NCBI GenBank assembly: GCA_964559125.1 | Contig: CAZLGW010000038.1 | Location: 1-57,267 of the forward strand | Origin: Ravibacter sp964559125 | GTDB taxonomy: Bacteria; Bacteroidota; Bacteroidia; Cytophagales; Spirosomataceae | Direction: 5' to 3' | DNA: 57,267 nt | In this document: positions 36,389 to 45,138 of the stretch, one piece after another | Position numbering within the stretch: position 1 is the stretch's first letter | How the letters are laid out: each line of letters opens with the position of its first letter | Made by a program: the position numbers and the translations under genes | The notes under the pieces: generated by a model | Told to the model about the DNA's origin: nothing | Seen by the model: only the letters and a program-made list of their open reading frames with translations | Database searches by the model: none

Positions 36389-37078
36389 ATGGATAATTTT
36401 TCTGCCCGGAACAACATACTGGAAAAGATCCGGGAAGCATTGAAGGAGTCTTCCGGCCGGCGGTTGCCGGAAAGTACAGGCGACGTTTTTTACAGGACGG
36501 ACAACCTAAGCCTGCTCGAAAAGTTTTCAGAGGAGTTTGCTGCCATAGACGGGAAGCTGGAAGTGTGCGAGGGGAAAAATACCCTGGATAAAAGACTAAC
36601 GGAATTGAGGAAGGAAAACGGGTGGGAGCATATTTACTGTAATACCGCTTCATTTCGCGAAGATGTTGGCCTCGATGATCTTTCTTTTACCGGGAGCGGA
36701 GCTCCTGAATCCGCCTCTGCGGTTATTACAGGCTGCGAGTGCCTGGTGGCGCGTACCGGGACCATCGTGCTGAGCGCTGCACAGGAGTACGGGCGCGCGC
36801 TTACGGTATATGCGCCGGTACACATAGTCGTTGCGTCAGTCGGCCAGTTGGTTTATGATATCGGCGACGGGATTGAACGGATTATCCGGCAATACGGAAC
36901 CAACCTCCCTTCCGCCATTTTTTTCGCGTCAGGGCCCAGCCGTACCGGCGATATAGAGAAAACGTTGGTCAGGGGTGTGCACGGTCCTGTCGAGGTGTAC
37001 CTCTTCCTGTTCGTGGATAACGAAGGCGACAAACCTGAAGATCAACCCGGTTATCAATCAAAAGTTATACAGCTATGA
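36389..37078 (+). CDS. lutC: L-lactate utilisation protein LutC (LUD domain)
   Basis: The 229-residue cytoplasmic protein consists of one LUD domain, with the conserved stretches TGCECLVARTGTIVLS and HIVVASVGQLV. It pairs with LutB and LutA in L-lactate oxidation. It starts with ATG 25 bases after lutB. Its TGA stop overlaps the ATG of the SDR gene by four bases (ATGA), which indicates translational coupling of lutC with the dehydrogenase. Confidence 0.94.
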   Translation: MDNFSARNNILEKIREALKESSGRRLPESTGDVFYRTDNLSLLEKFSEEFAAIDGKLEVCEGKNTLDKRLTELRKENGWEHIYCNTASFREDVGLDDLSFTGSGAPESASAVITGCECLVARTGTIVLSAAQEYGRALTVYAPVHIVVASVGQLVYDIGDGIERIIRQYGTNLPSAIFFASGPSRTGDIEKTLVRGVHGPVEVYLFLFVDNEGDKPEDQPGYQSKVIQL

Positions 37079-37857
37079 ATCTCAGACTCGACAAGAAAAT
37101 AGTAATAGTAACCGGAGGGGCGAAGGGGATCGGTGAAGGCATCGTGAAGTTTCTCGCAGATGAGAAGGCCATACCTGTTATTGTAGGACGGAATGAGGCC
37201 GATAACCTGAAGCTGGTTTCGGAAATCGAACATACCGGTGCAGAGGCTTTCCAGGTTGTAGCGGAGCTGACCCGCCCGGAAGACTGTAAAAAGGCGGTGG
37301 ATGTAGCCCTGGAACGGTTTGGCCGGATCGACGGGCTGGTCAATAATGCCGGCGTAAACGACGGGGTGGGGCTGGAGAACGGGAGTTATGAAAAATTTAT
37401 GGAAAGCCTGCACCGAAACCTGGTACATTATTATCTGATGGCTCATTTTGCACTACCCGCATTAATTTCATCAAAAGGATCGATCGTCAATATCGGCTCC
37501 CGGACGGCGGAGACGGGCCAGGGAGGCACATCCGCTTACGCTGCGTCTAACGGGGGACGTAACGCGCTGACCAGGGAGTGGGCCGTAGAGCTTCTCAAAT
37601 ATGGCATACGGGTAAATGCGCTGATCGTGGCCGACTGCTGGACACCGCTTTACGAAAAGTGGATCAATACTTTTCCTGATCCTGAAGCAAAGCGTGCCGC
37701 CATAGAATCGGTGATCCCGCTGGAGAAAAGGATGACGACCGCCGAAGAAATCGCCGCGATGGTGGTTTTCCTGCTGTCGGAGAAGTCCAGCCATACAACC
37801 GGGCAGCTGATACATGTTGACGGAGGGTTTGTTCATCTTGACCGGACTATCCGCTGA
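37075..37857 (+). CDS. SDR oxidoreductase, probable L-fucose dehydrogenase-like
   Basis: The 260-residue cytoplasmic NAD(P)-dependent enzyme has the classical SDR cofactor loop TGGAKGIG (residues 13-20), NNAG (90-93) and a catalytic Ser142. The active-site Tyr155 is followed by AASN, so position 159 is Asn where classical SDRs have Lys (YxxxK). The codon is AAC, not a reading ambiguity. It resembles bacterial L-fucose dehydrogenases. The operon (lactate oxidation, symporter, nearby fucosidase and mutarotase) fits oxidation of L-fucose or L-rhamnose to the lactone. It lies between lutC and lutA, unusually placed inside the lut set. Confidence 0.87.
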   Translation: MNLRLDKKIVIVTGGAKGIGEGIVKFLADEKAIPVIVGRNEADNLKLVSEIEHTGAEAFQVVAELTRPEDCKKAVDVALERFGRIDGLVNNAGVNDGVGLENGSYEKFMESLHRNLVHYYLMAHFALPALISSKGSIVNIGSRTAETGQGGTSAYAASNGGRNALTREWAVELLKYGIRVNALIVADCWTPLYEKWINTFPDPEAKRAAIESVIPLEKRMTTAEEIAAMVVFLLSEKSSHTTGQLIHVDGGFVHLDRTIR

Positions 37858-37865
37858 AGCAAAAT

Positions 37866-38567
37866 ATGAGAGTACAATTATTTATTCCCTGTTTTGTAGA
37901 CCAGCTGTATCCCGATACCGCCTGGAATATGATCAGGATCCTGGAAAAATGCGGGTGTACCGTTCACTATAACCCGGAGCAAACCTGCTGCGGTCAGCCG
38001 GCTTTCAACGCCGGCTATTGGGATGAGTGTGTGCCGGTAGCCGCAAAGTTTGCCGGTGATTTCGACAGCGGGGACTATATCGTAGCGCCGGGCGGATCGT
38101 GTACGGGTTTTGTGCGCAACTATTTTGACAAATTACTGAACGGGCCTCAGCCGGTTCAGAAACAGCTGTACGAGTTTACGGAGTTTCTTACCCAAGTGCT
38201 TGGCATAAAAGACGTCGGGGCTGAATTGCAGGGCAGGGCGGTATACCATGATGCCTGCGGCGCGTTGAGGGAATGCGGCATTAAAGAGGCTCCCCGGGAG
38301 TTGCTCCGGCATGTAAAAGGACTGGAACTTACCGAAACTGACGATTGTGAAGTCTGCTGTGGCTTCGGCGGGACTTTTGCTGTCAAATTTGAGGCTATTT
38401 CAGCAGCTATGGCCGAGCAGAAAGTAGCAAATGCGGTAGCCACCGGGGCAGACTATATTATCTCAACCGATCTTTCGTGCCTGATGCAGTTGGAAGGATA
38501 TATAAAACAGCATAGCCATGCCTTGAAAACCATGCATATCGCCGATGTGCTGGCGTCCGGGTGGTGA
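37866..38567 (+). CDS. lutA: L-lactate utilisation protein LutA (CCG-motif Fe-S protein)
   Basis: The 233-residue protein has two cysteine-rich CCG domains, TCCGQPAFNAG (CCG at 41-43) and CEVCCGFGGTF (CCG at 164-166), as in LutA/GlpC and heterodisulfide reductase subunits. It completes the LutABC complex. It follows the SDR by 8 bases. Its stop lies only 4 bases from the stop of the convergent glycosylasparaginase gene, so there is no room for a separate terminator and the two transcripts must overlap at their 3' ends. Confidence 0.95.
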   Translation: MRVQLFIPCFVDQLYPDTAWNMIRILEKCGCTVHYNPEQTCCGQPAFNAGYWDECVPVAAKFAGDFDSGDYIVAPGGSCTGFVRNYFDKLLNGPQPVQKQLYEFTEFLTQVLGIKDVGAELQGRAVYHDACGALRECGIKEAPRELLRHVKGLELTETDDCEVCCGFGGTFAVKFEAISAAMAEQKVANAVATGADYIISTDLSCLMQLEGYIKQHSHALKTMHIADVLASGW

Positions 38568-38571
38568 AATT

Positions 38572-39597
38572 TCACGAAAAATAACTTTCCGCATCAAAAA
38601 CCTTATTTTCCTCACCCTCTATTGTAAGCGTATAGCTGAACCCCGGCTGAACCGAATAAGCCCCGGTCTCACCGGCTTTATTGACCGCAATAAAACCTAC
38701 CTGGAATTCCCTGGCACGGTTTTCATCTCTTTTCACAATTCTCAATACGGCCTTTTTGCAGGCTTCATACGGGTTGTCGCCGTTTCGCATCAGCTCTACC
38801 ACAAGGTGCGCTCCGGCTATCCTGATCACTTCTTCTCCCTGGCCTGAACAGGTCACGGCGCCCACCTCGTTATCTACAAAAAGACCGGCACCGATGATCG
38901 GTGAGTCGCCTACCCGTCCTCTCATTTTGAAGGCCATTCCGCTGGTTGTACACATCCCGGAGAGGCTTCCTTCTGCGTCAAGAGCGAGGGTACCCATGGT
39001 ATCGTGATTAAAATCGCCGTTTTCGAGTTTACCGGGTACGGTCGTCTTGGCAGGAGCGCCGGGTTTCAGGCTTTCTATATTGATAACCGGTTTATATTCC
39101 GCCTTCTCCAGCCATTTCTCGTAGGATTTGCGTGCATCGTCAGACAGCCCTTCCGGCTCAAGCGGAAAACCGTTGGCTACTGCAAACTGCCGGGCGCCTT
39201 CGCCCACCAGCATAACGTGCGGAGTGGTCTCCATTACTTTCCTGGCGACGGAAACGGGGTGTTTGATCCGTTCAAGGAATGCAACCGAGCCGATATTGGA
39301 TTTATCGTCCATGATACAGGCGTCTAACGTCACAAAGCCGTCCCTGTCAGGATTTCCGCCGAGCCCTACACAGCAACTGAGCTCATTTTCTATTGCAATA
39401 CCGGCAGCTTCGACGGCATCGATTGCTTTCCCGCCGTTTGTAAGGACTGTCCAGGCTGCACTGTTAGCTGTCGTGCCCGAATCCCAGGTAGATATCACAA
39501 GGGGTTTTCTGACGGAGGTCCCGCCTTTTGCACAACCGGCAAATGGTATTGAAAAGACAGACCAATGGAGGAATGAACGGCGCGAGAACAGTTTCAT
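38572..39597 (-). CDS. glycosylasparaginase (N4-GlcNAc-Asn amidase)
   Basis: The 341-residue Ntn-hydrolase cleaves the bond between Asn and GlcNAc in the last step of N-glycopeptide breakdown. The autoproteolysis site is D199/T200 in NHDTMGTLALD; the new N-terminal Thr200 is the nucleophile. The substrate loop MRGRVGDSPIIGAGLFVDN and the block AVTCSGQGEEVIR are diagnostic. The N-terminus has RRSFLHW followed by a hydrophobic stretch and FAGC, suggesting Tat export and a lipid anchor (Cys22). Together with the GH18 and GH29-like enzymes it could take part in glycoprotein use, but it is not in their operons. Confidence 0.93.
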   Translation of the reverse strand: MKLFSRRSFLHWSVFSIPFAGCAKGGTSVRKPLVISTWDSGTTANSAAWTVLTNGGKAIDAVEAAGIAIENELSCCVGLGGNPDRDGFVTLDACIMDDKSNIGSVAFLERIKHPVSVARKVMETTPHVMLVGEGARQFAVANGFPLEPEGLSDDARKSYEKWLEKAEYKPVINIESLKPGAPAKTTVPGKLENGDFNHDTMGTLALDAEGSLSGMCTTSGMAFKMRGRVGDSPIIGAGLFVDNEVGAVTCSGQGEEVIRIAGAHLVVELMRNGDNPYEACKKAVLRIVKRDENRAREFQVGFIAVNKAGETGAYSVQPGFSYTLTIEGEENKVFDAESYFS

Positions 39598-39763
39598 AAA
39601 AATAGAATGATGCGAAAGTTAAATTGTCATAAACTGAAAATCCGATCCACTGGAGGAGAGTGGGTTACACACTTTTTAAAATTATTTAAAAAATTCTGTA
39701 AATCAAACTCCGTCGGGCGTTTCCTCCGGGGAAGAACGTAGGAATAGACGTGAAGCAGCGGTA

Positions 39764-40375
39764 TTAGTAGGTTTTCAGCACTCTCAGCTGATTTTTCTTC
39801 CCTATCCTGATGGTATGGAAAGTGAATTTATAGCAAATCAGCCCGGTGGCGATCAACCCTCCGCCTACCCATAAGGTTTGCTGGTCTGTAGTGAATCTTT
39901 TTCCGTCCATTCCCCTGTTGAAAAAGTCGGCGCCGACGTAGATCAATCCGGCCAGCGGAAGCATGAAACTCCCTTCCGATACCCAGGGAATACGATTGGT
40001 TGTTTTGATCATCCGGACGTCGCCGAGGGCAACTTCCCGGTGTTCCATTCGTCCGATGGCTTCATTGACCAGGACAAAAGTAAAGGTAGTATCCGTGATT
40101 TCTCCTATCCGTTCGTTGAATTTCGTTTTGGAATCCTTTAACCTGAAGCGGATATTCTCCCCCGGGAAATACCGGTGGCGCTGGTACCCGCCGAAAAAGG
40201 ATGAATGGTCGACGATAAGGTACCGTTCACCCGGCCTGGTGACGAGTCTTGTTCCCCGTTGTTTGATAAGAAGCTCATCGCTTTCCAGGGCTTCCACCCG
40301 GTTGTAGGCATCCTGGGAGACTGCCCGCAGGCTCAGTAGAAAGAAAAAAGAAAGTATGGCCAGGCGTAGCTTCAT
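39764..40375 (-). CDS. hypothetical secreted protein
   Basis: The 203-residue protein has a signal peptide (MKLRLAILSFFFLLSLRAVSQ). The mature part begins with charged beta-rich sequence (RYLIVDHSSFFGGYQRHRYFPGENIRFRL). A more hydrophobic C-terminal half has two possible membrane or beta segments (SFMLPLAGLIYVGADFF and LWVGGGLIATGLICYKF). I do not recognise a family. It stands between the glycosylasparaginase and ychF genes in the same direction, with 66 and 166 bases of non-coding sequence on either side, so it is probably transcribed separately. Confidence 0.7.
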   Translation of the reverse strand: MKLRLAILSFFFLLSLRAVSQDAYNRVEALESDELLIKQRGTRLVTRPGERYLIVDHSSFFGGYQRHRYFPGENIRFRLKDSKTKFNERIGEITDTTFTFVLVNEAIGRMEHREVALGDVRMIKTTNRIPWVSEGSFMLPLAGLIYVGADFFNRGMDGKRFTTDQQTLWVGGGLIATGLICYKFTFHTIRIGKKNQLRVLKTY

Positions 40376-40441
40376 GCGAAAACAGTCATCATTCTAGATT
40401 CTAACGCAGGATCGCGCAGTTATGTTCCAAACGCCTCCTGT

Positions 40442-41542
40442 CTAGACATTAAACCTGAAATGCATAATGTCACCGTCCTCCACGACGTAATCCTTACCTT
40501 CTACCGCCATTTTACCTGCTTCCTTTACTCCTGCTTCGGTTTTATACTGCTCGTAGTCAGGCAGTTTGATGACCTCAGCCCTGATGAAGCCTTTCTCAAA
40601 ATCAGTGTGGATCACCCCTGCAGCCTGGGGAGCTTTCCATCCCCTGCGGATGGTCCATGCCCGGACTTCCTTAACACCTGCAGTGAAATACGTGATCAGG
40701 TTCAGAAGTTTGTAGGAGGCGCTGATCAGGCGGTCGAGGCCCGATTTGGTAAGGCCGAATTCTTCCAGGAACAGCTGCCGCTCTTCGGGATCGTCCATTT
40801 CGGCAATCTGCGATTCAATAGCGGCACAAAGTACGATCACCTCAGCGTTTTCTGCGGCTGCCGCTTCCGTCAGTTTTTCCGAATACTGGTTGCCTGTAAG
40901 CATGGAGGCTTCGTCGACATTGGCTACATACAATACCGGCTTTACGGTAAGAAGGTGAAGGTCGCCTATGGCGGCATCCCGTTCTTTGGGATCAATATTC
41001 AGGGAGCGGGCGTTTTTCCCTGCTTCCAGCGTACTTTTGTACTGTTTGAGTATCTCCAGCTCGGCTTTGGCTTTCGCATCGCCTACACGGGCGGCTTTGT
41101 CGATCCGCTGGATTTTTTTATCTACCGATTCAAGATCTTTGAGCTGCAGCTCGGCATCGATAATTTCCTTGTCGAAAACAGGGTCTACCTTACCCTCTAC
41201 GTGTACGATATTGTCATCTTCGAAACATCTTACCACGTGTACAATAGCGTCGACTTCCCGTATATTGGCCAGGAATTTATTGCCCAGGCCGGCTCCCTGG
41301 CTGGCGCCTTTCACAAGGCCGGCAATGTCTACGAATTCGATAATGGTAGGCAGCACCTTCTGCGGGTTGACCAGCCTGGTCAGCACCTCCAGGCGCTCGT
41401 CAGGAACTGTGACCACCCCTACATTGGGTTCAATGGTGCAGAACGGGTAATTGGCGGCTTCGGCCTTCCCGGTTGAAATGGCATTAAAAAGTGTTGATTT
41501 ACCCACGTTGGGCAGCCCTACTATACCGCACTGTAGACTCAT
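40442..41542 (-). CDS. ychF: redox-responsive P-loop ATPase YchF
   Basis: The 366-residue protein belongs to the YchF/OLA1 family of Obg-like NTPases that bind the ribosome and prefer ATP. It has G1 GLPNVGKST (residues 8-16), G3 DIAGLVKGA, and in place of the GTP-specific NKxD the ATP-type NVDE. A coiled coil (about 130-180) and the C-terminal TGS domain (about 280-366, ending VVEDGDIMHFRFNV) follow. Length and ends are typical. A candidate -7 box, TAATTTTG on the minus strand at 41583-41590, lies 40 bases upstream. Confidence 0.96.
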   Translation of the reverse strand: MSLQCGIVGLPNVGKSTLFNAISTGKAEAANYPFCTIEPNVGVVTVPDERLEVLTRLVNPQKVLPTIIEFVDIAGLVKGASQGAGLGNKFLANIREVDAIVHVVRCFEDDNIVHVEGKVDPVFDKEIIDAELQLKDLESVDKKIQRIDKAARVGDAKAKAELEILKQYKSTLEAGKNARSLNIDPKERDAAIGDLHLLTVKPVLYVANVDEASMLTGNQYSEKLTEAAAAENAEVIVLCAAIESQIAEMDDPEERQLFLEEFGLTKSGLDRLISASYKLLNLITYFTAGVKEVRAWTIRRGWKAPQAAGVIHTDFEKGFIRAEVIKLPDYEQYKTEAGVKEAGKMAVEGKDYVVEDGDIMHFRFNV

Positions 41543-41582
41543 GGTTCAGATCGCTGAGGCGTAATGTTTAAAAATTTGCCCG

Positions 41583-41590
41583 CAAAATTA
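41583..41590 (-). promoter_or_regulatory. candidate -7 box of ychF
   Basis: On the minus strand TAATTTTG matches TAnnTTTG, 40 bases before the ychF ATG. No clear -33 box is seen. Confidence 0.4.
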
Positions 41591-41682
41591 GGCATTTAAC
41601 CTGAGAGTTAGTAGAAAACGGTTAGGGAAAGTGTTTTGGCCGGCAGGATAGGCGGTGGTGGGAGGGCGAGGTGTACTAAACC

Positions 41683-41711
41683 TAAAAAGCCCTCGGAATA
41701 TTTCCGAGGGC
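41683..41711 (-). terminator. intrinsic terminator after the PUR protein gene
   Basis: A perfect 10-bp stem (GCCCTCGGAA at 41689-41698, TTCCGAGGGC at 41702-41711) with a 3-base loop is followed on the minus strand by five T residues (41684-41688). It lies 38 bases after the stop of the gene at 41750. Confidence 0.92.
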
Positions 41712-41749
41712 ACCATAACTTTCGATACGAGCTGAAAATAGTTAAATTA

Positions 41750-42076
41750 CTATTCCCATTTCAGTCCCGACGACTCCCCGGAAACCTCATCGTACTGCTC
41801 TTCCGACCGGGCGAACTGCGAAAAGTCAACTTCGGGCATCAACTCGTTTTTAACGTGCTCTACAGTGCCTTGCAGCGCCTCTACAAATTTGTCGAAATCC
41901 TCCTTGTACAAAAACATTTTGTGTTTTTCATACGTGAAACCGTCACCCTGTTGATGGCGACGACTTTCTGTGATTGTCAAATAGTAGTCGTTGGAGCGAG
42001 TTGAGCGAACATCAAAGAAATAGGTGCGTTTCCCTGCTCTAACCCTTTTGGAGTAGATTTTCTCTCTGTCTTCCAC
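41750..42076 (-). CDS. PUR-family DNA/RNA-binding protein (DUF3276)
   Basis: The 108-residue protein matches the Bacteroidota PUR-alpha-like family DUF3276. It has a conserved first half, EKIYSKRVRAGKRTYFFDVRST, followed by DYYLTITESRR and a YEKHKMFLYKEDFDKFVEAL helix. Members bind single-stranded nucleic acid; the cellular role is poorly known. The C-terminus is acidic and probably disordered. The gene is monocistronic: it ends in a strong terminator and is divergent from rlpA across 266 bases. Confidence 0.93.
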   Translation of the reverse strand: MEDREKIYSKRVRAGKRTYFFDVRSTRSNDYYLTITESRRHQQGDGFTYEKHKMFLYKEDFDKFVEALQGTVEHVKNELMPEVDFSQFARSEEQYDEVSGESSGLKWE

Positions 42077-42269
42077 TTAAATTTAAATTTGATGTAAATG
42101 CTTTCCGAACGCTAATTTAGAGAAGTTTGCGAAATGCAAAAAATTTATTTGCGGAAATGCCTGATTAATTTGAAGTAAAGGTTGGATTACACGGGGAATT
42201 TATGGTACCGGGAGGACTTTGCCACCGGGGGCCGGCCGTCTTAAATCGTCATTCCGGAAAAGTTTTTAA

Positions 42270-42277
42270 TATATTTG
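42270..42277 (+). promoter_or_regulatory. candidate -7 box of the RlpA-like gene
   Basis: TATATTTG matches TAnnTTTG, 65 bases upstream of the ATG. The expected -33 position has no TTTG. The rest of the 266-base region between the PUR and RlpA genes shows nothing else I can support. Confidence 0.45.
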
Positions 42278-42342
42278 CCGGTAGTTTGACTATCTGCTGT
42301 GTAAGGATTGCGGGGTTTGGGTAACGGTAAACGCTTGAAAAT

Positions 42343-42726
42343 ATGTCATACTCCGCCTTTTTTGCAAGTTTAACCACACTGCTTGCCTTCTCTTCTCCCT
42401 GTGGCAGTGAAATCGCTCCGGATGAGTTTTTGGTCGGTGAAGCCTCTTATTATTCCGACAGATTTGAAGGGAAAAAGACAGCTTTCGGGGAGGTATTCTG
42501 CAACAAACATTTTACAGCAGCACACCGCACTTTCGCGCATAATACCCTGCTGGAAGTGGTCAATATCAAAAATGGTAAAAGTGTAGTGGTGAGGGTTAAT
42601 GACCGGGGTCCCTGGACAAAGAGCCGGATGATCGATATAAGCAAGGCTGCCGCCGGTAAGCTGGGTATGATAAGCGCCGGGATCGGGAATGTGAAAATCA
42701 GGGTGGTAGGAACTGCGATCAATTGA
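42343..42726 (+). CDS. RlpA-like double-psi beta-barrel protein
   Basis: The 127-residue exported protein has a hydrophobic N-terminus and one RlpA-like DPBB domain (about residues 30-123). Diagnostic segments are GEASYYSDRFEGKKTAFGE, HNTLLEVVNIKNGKSVVVRVNDRGPW (with the catalytic Asp) and DISKAAAGKLGM. RlpA proteins act on naked glycan strands of peptidoglycan at division sites. There is no SPOR domain, so this is the short form. The DUF58 gene follows after 24 bases in the same direction. Confidence 0.92.
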   Translation: MSYSAFFASLTTLLAFSSPCGSEIAPDEFLVGEASYYSDRFEGKKTAFGEVFCNKHFTAAHRTFAHNTLLEVVNIKNGKSVVVRVNDRGPWTKSRMIDISKAAAGKLGMISAGIGNVKIRVVGTAIN

Positions 42727-42750
42727 GTTAAGAATCAGAACCTGACGGCT

Positions 42751-43665
42751 ATGGCAAAAGAGAATTGGGATCTGGCGGCCGTAAGGGAGTACGGGAACCT
42801 GGAATTCCTGGCCAGGCAACTGGTAGAGGGTTTTATTACCGGGCTGCACAAATCACCTTTTCATGGGTTTTCCGTGGAGTTTGCCGAACACCGGTTATAT
42901 AATACGGGCGAGAGTACCCGTCATATCGACTGGAAAGTATATGGCAAGACCGACAAGCTCTTTGTAAAGCGCTACGAAGAGGAGACCAATCTCAGGGGGC
43001 ACCTGCTGATCGATACGTCGTCGTCGATGTACTATCCCGAACATAACTACGGAAAAATTACCTTCAGCGTGCTGGCAGCGTCTGCCCTGGCCATATTGCT
43101 GCAGCGGCAGAAGGATGCCGTCAGCCTGTGCACTTTTGCTGACGCAATAGAGACGCAGACACAGGTTAAATCCACCCCTTCGCATATTCATAAAATACTG
43201 CTGGAGCTCAGCCAGTTGCTCCAGCGTCCGAAACCGCAGAAGAAGACAGCTGTAGCGGATGTGCTGCACGAGATCGCGGAGCGAATCCATAAGCGGTCGC
43301 TTGTGATTTTGTTCAGCGATATGTTTGACGACCTCGAAAATACGGGAGCCGTATTTTCTGCCTTGCAGCACCTGAGGCATAACCTTCATGAGGTGTTGTT
43401 GTTTCATGTGACCGACCGGAAGACGGAACTGGAGTTTTCCTTTGAAGAACGGCCGTATGAATTTGTCGATACCGAAACCGGCGAAAGTGTGAAAGTACAG
43501 CCTGGCCAGGTACGCGAATATTACCGGGAACGGATGAAAAGCTATTACACTGATCTGAAGCTGAAATGCGGCCAGTATAAGATCGATTTTATAGAGGCAG
43601 ATATATCGGAAGGCCTCGATCCCATCCTGATGACCTACCTGGTTAAACGTTCAAAAATGAGGTAG
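42751..43665 (+). CDS. DUF58 domain protein
   Basis: The 304-residue protein has the DUF58 core (GEStRHIDWKVYGKTDKLFVKRYEEE region, about residues 54-78) and a von Willebrand A-like fold with the metal-site motif DTSSSM (about 88-93). DUF58 proteins usually stand beside MoxR AAA ATPases and help mature membrane or periplasmic complexes; no MoxR gene is next to it here. The start ATG 42751 lies in the rlpA-proximal gap. It is convergent with the TlpA-like gene, whose stop is 7 bases away. Confidence 0.92.
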   Translation: MAKENWDLAAVREYGNLEFLARQLVEGFITGLHKSPFHGFSVEFAEHRLYNTGESTRHIDWKVYGKTDKLFVKRYEEETNLRGHLLIDTSSSMYYPEHNYGKITFSVLAASALAILLQRQKDAVSLCTFADAIETQTQVKSTPSHIHKILLELSQLLQRPKPQKKTAVADVLHEIAERIHKRSLVILFSDMFDDLENTGAVFSALQHLRHNLHEVLLFHVTDRKTELEFSFEERPYEFVDTETGESVKVQPGQVREYYRERMKSYYTDLKLKCGQYKIDFIEADISEGLDPILMTYLVKRSKMR

Positions 43666-43672
43666 GAGATAC

Positions 43673-45061
43673 CTACTTCGCTCCCGCTTTTCTCCTATAA
43701 AAATTGAGAAAGTCGTCCAGCTGTTCTACCGGCATTTTACGGGCGATTATACGTTTTTGCTTATCAAGGATGTAGATGGTTGGCGTGGAAAGCACGTCGT
43801 ACCGGTTTCTGAAATCGATCTGGCCGCTGTAATCATAACCATTCAGAAGCGTGGCCGTCTTTTGATTTTCGATGAACTTTTTCCATTCTTCGTCCGAGTT
43901 TTCGGTAGCTACTGCTACCACTCTTACGCCCTGTGCTTTGTTCTTTTCGTAAAAGCTCATCAGCGCCGGCGCCGAATCCTTGCAATGCCCGCAGGTCGGG
44001 GAATAGAAGAAAACGACGGTATAGTCGACCGCGATATCCTGGAGACTGAAGGGCTTTTTCTCGGGGTCCCACAGGGTAAAAGTCGGAAAGACTTTGTTGA
44101 CCAGCAGGGGCTTCAGCACTTTTACCCTGTCACTGATCCTTTTTCTCCCGTCTTCGGAGAGAGACATCTCCCCCGACAAATAATACTTTTCCGCCATGTG
44201 GACAAAAACACCTTCTGTTCCGACAGTCTTGGGATTCTCGTACTCCGCCGCAAAATAACGGATCAGGAATTGCCTGAAATCTTTGTTATGAGAACGTGCA
44301 ATAAGCGCGTCAGCTTCCTTAATCAGGGAATCTACCTGCTGCACGACGAGATTCTGAACGTATTGATCCATCTTTGCCTGTAAAATAGGCGTACGGAGCA
44401 TGCGGTCGTCGTTAAGGTCCAGGTTGTCCCAATAATGATTTTTGTAATAATTGAATACCCAGGTAGAGTCGTCCCTGCCATTGGGCAGCTTGGGGGCAGT
44501 CGGGATATCGATTGCCTGGACGGCCCGCAGGAATTTGGAAGTGAGCAGATCCGGTCGCTCTGAGATCAGGTTTTTCCGGTATTCTTCTATTTCCTGCCTG
44601 ATTTTTGCAACTTCAGGAGAGTTGGGATTTGCTTTCGATACTTGTGCCAGTTGCCGCATTTTGGTTTCCATAGTCTGCAGGAACCGGTAATAGAACTGGT
44701 TTTCTTCAGATCCGGAAATTATCATGTTTGAAACGATGTCGGTAGTATCGGTAGAAAGGGAAAAGCGCGCCTCCTTGCCAGAATAGACCAATTCGGCCCA
44801 TTTGGAGTTTCCGGGCAATACTACCAGGTAAATACCTCCGGGAAGGGAATCGCCTTTGAAAACCATTTTGCCGTGGGCATCCGCCCGGGCCGTATCTTTG
44901 GAAACAAAAGAATTGCCCTTAAGGTTATAGTGGCCCAGGATACAGGTTGTATCGCGCAGGCCTTTCATGGTTACTTCGATCTCGTATCCTGCCGGCTGGG
45001 CATGTAGCCGGGTGAAAGCAAAAGCCAGTATCCCGAAGCTTAAAATCTTACTGAGTTTCAT
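43673..45061 (-). CDS. TlpA/ResA-like thioredoxin-fold protein
   Basis: The 462-residue exported protein has a signal peptide ending RLHAQ and an N-terminal DUF4369-like beta domain (about 24-115). A helical DUF5106-like middle (about 120-320) follows, then a C-terminal thioredoxin domain with the redox pair CGHC (357-360) and a cis-Pro loop STPTIY (Pro427). Such proteins act as periplasmic disulfide reductases in Bacteroidota. ATG 45061 (MKLSKILSFG) was chosen since the signal peptide begins there; the in-frame start at 45121 would add a non-family leader. It is divergent from ydcF across 77 bases. Confidence 0.9.
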   Translation of the reverse strand: MKLSKILSFGILAFAFTRLHAQPAGYEIEVTMKGLRDTTCILGHYNLKGNSFVSKDTARADAHGKMVFKGDSLPGGIYLVVLPGNSKWAELVYSGKEARFSLSTDTTDIVSNMIISGSEENQFYYRFLQTMETKMRQLAQVSKANPNSPEVAKIRQEIEEYRKNLISERPDLLTSKFLRAVQAIDIPTAPKLPNGRDDSTWVFNYYKNHYWDNLDLNDDRMLRTPILQAKMDQYVQNLVVQQVDSLIKEADALIARSHNKDFRQFLIRYFAAEYENPKTVGTEGVFVHMAEKYYLSGEMSLSEDGRKRISDRVKVLKPLLVNKVFPTFTLWDPEKKPFSLQDIAVDYTVVFFYSPTCGHCKDSAPALMSFYEKNKAQGVRVVAVATENSDEEWKKFIENQKTATLLNGYDYSGQIDFRNRYDVLSTPTIYILDKQKRIIARKMPVEQLDDFLNFYRRKAGAK

Positions 45062-45138
45062 ATTTCTAACAAATGGCCGCAAATTTGTTTCCGGTTTTAT
45101 AATTAACGGCAGAAAACACATTCCTATCTCAGATCGTC

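Noticed and set aside
40460..41476. Plus-strand 338-residue open frame
   Set aside because: Fully antisense to ychF with no family resemblance.
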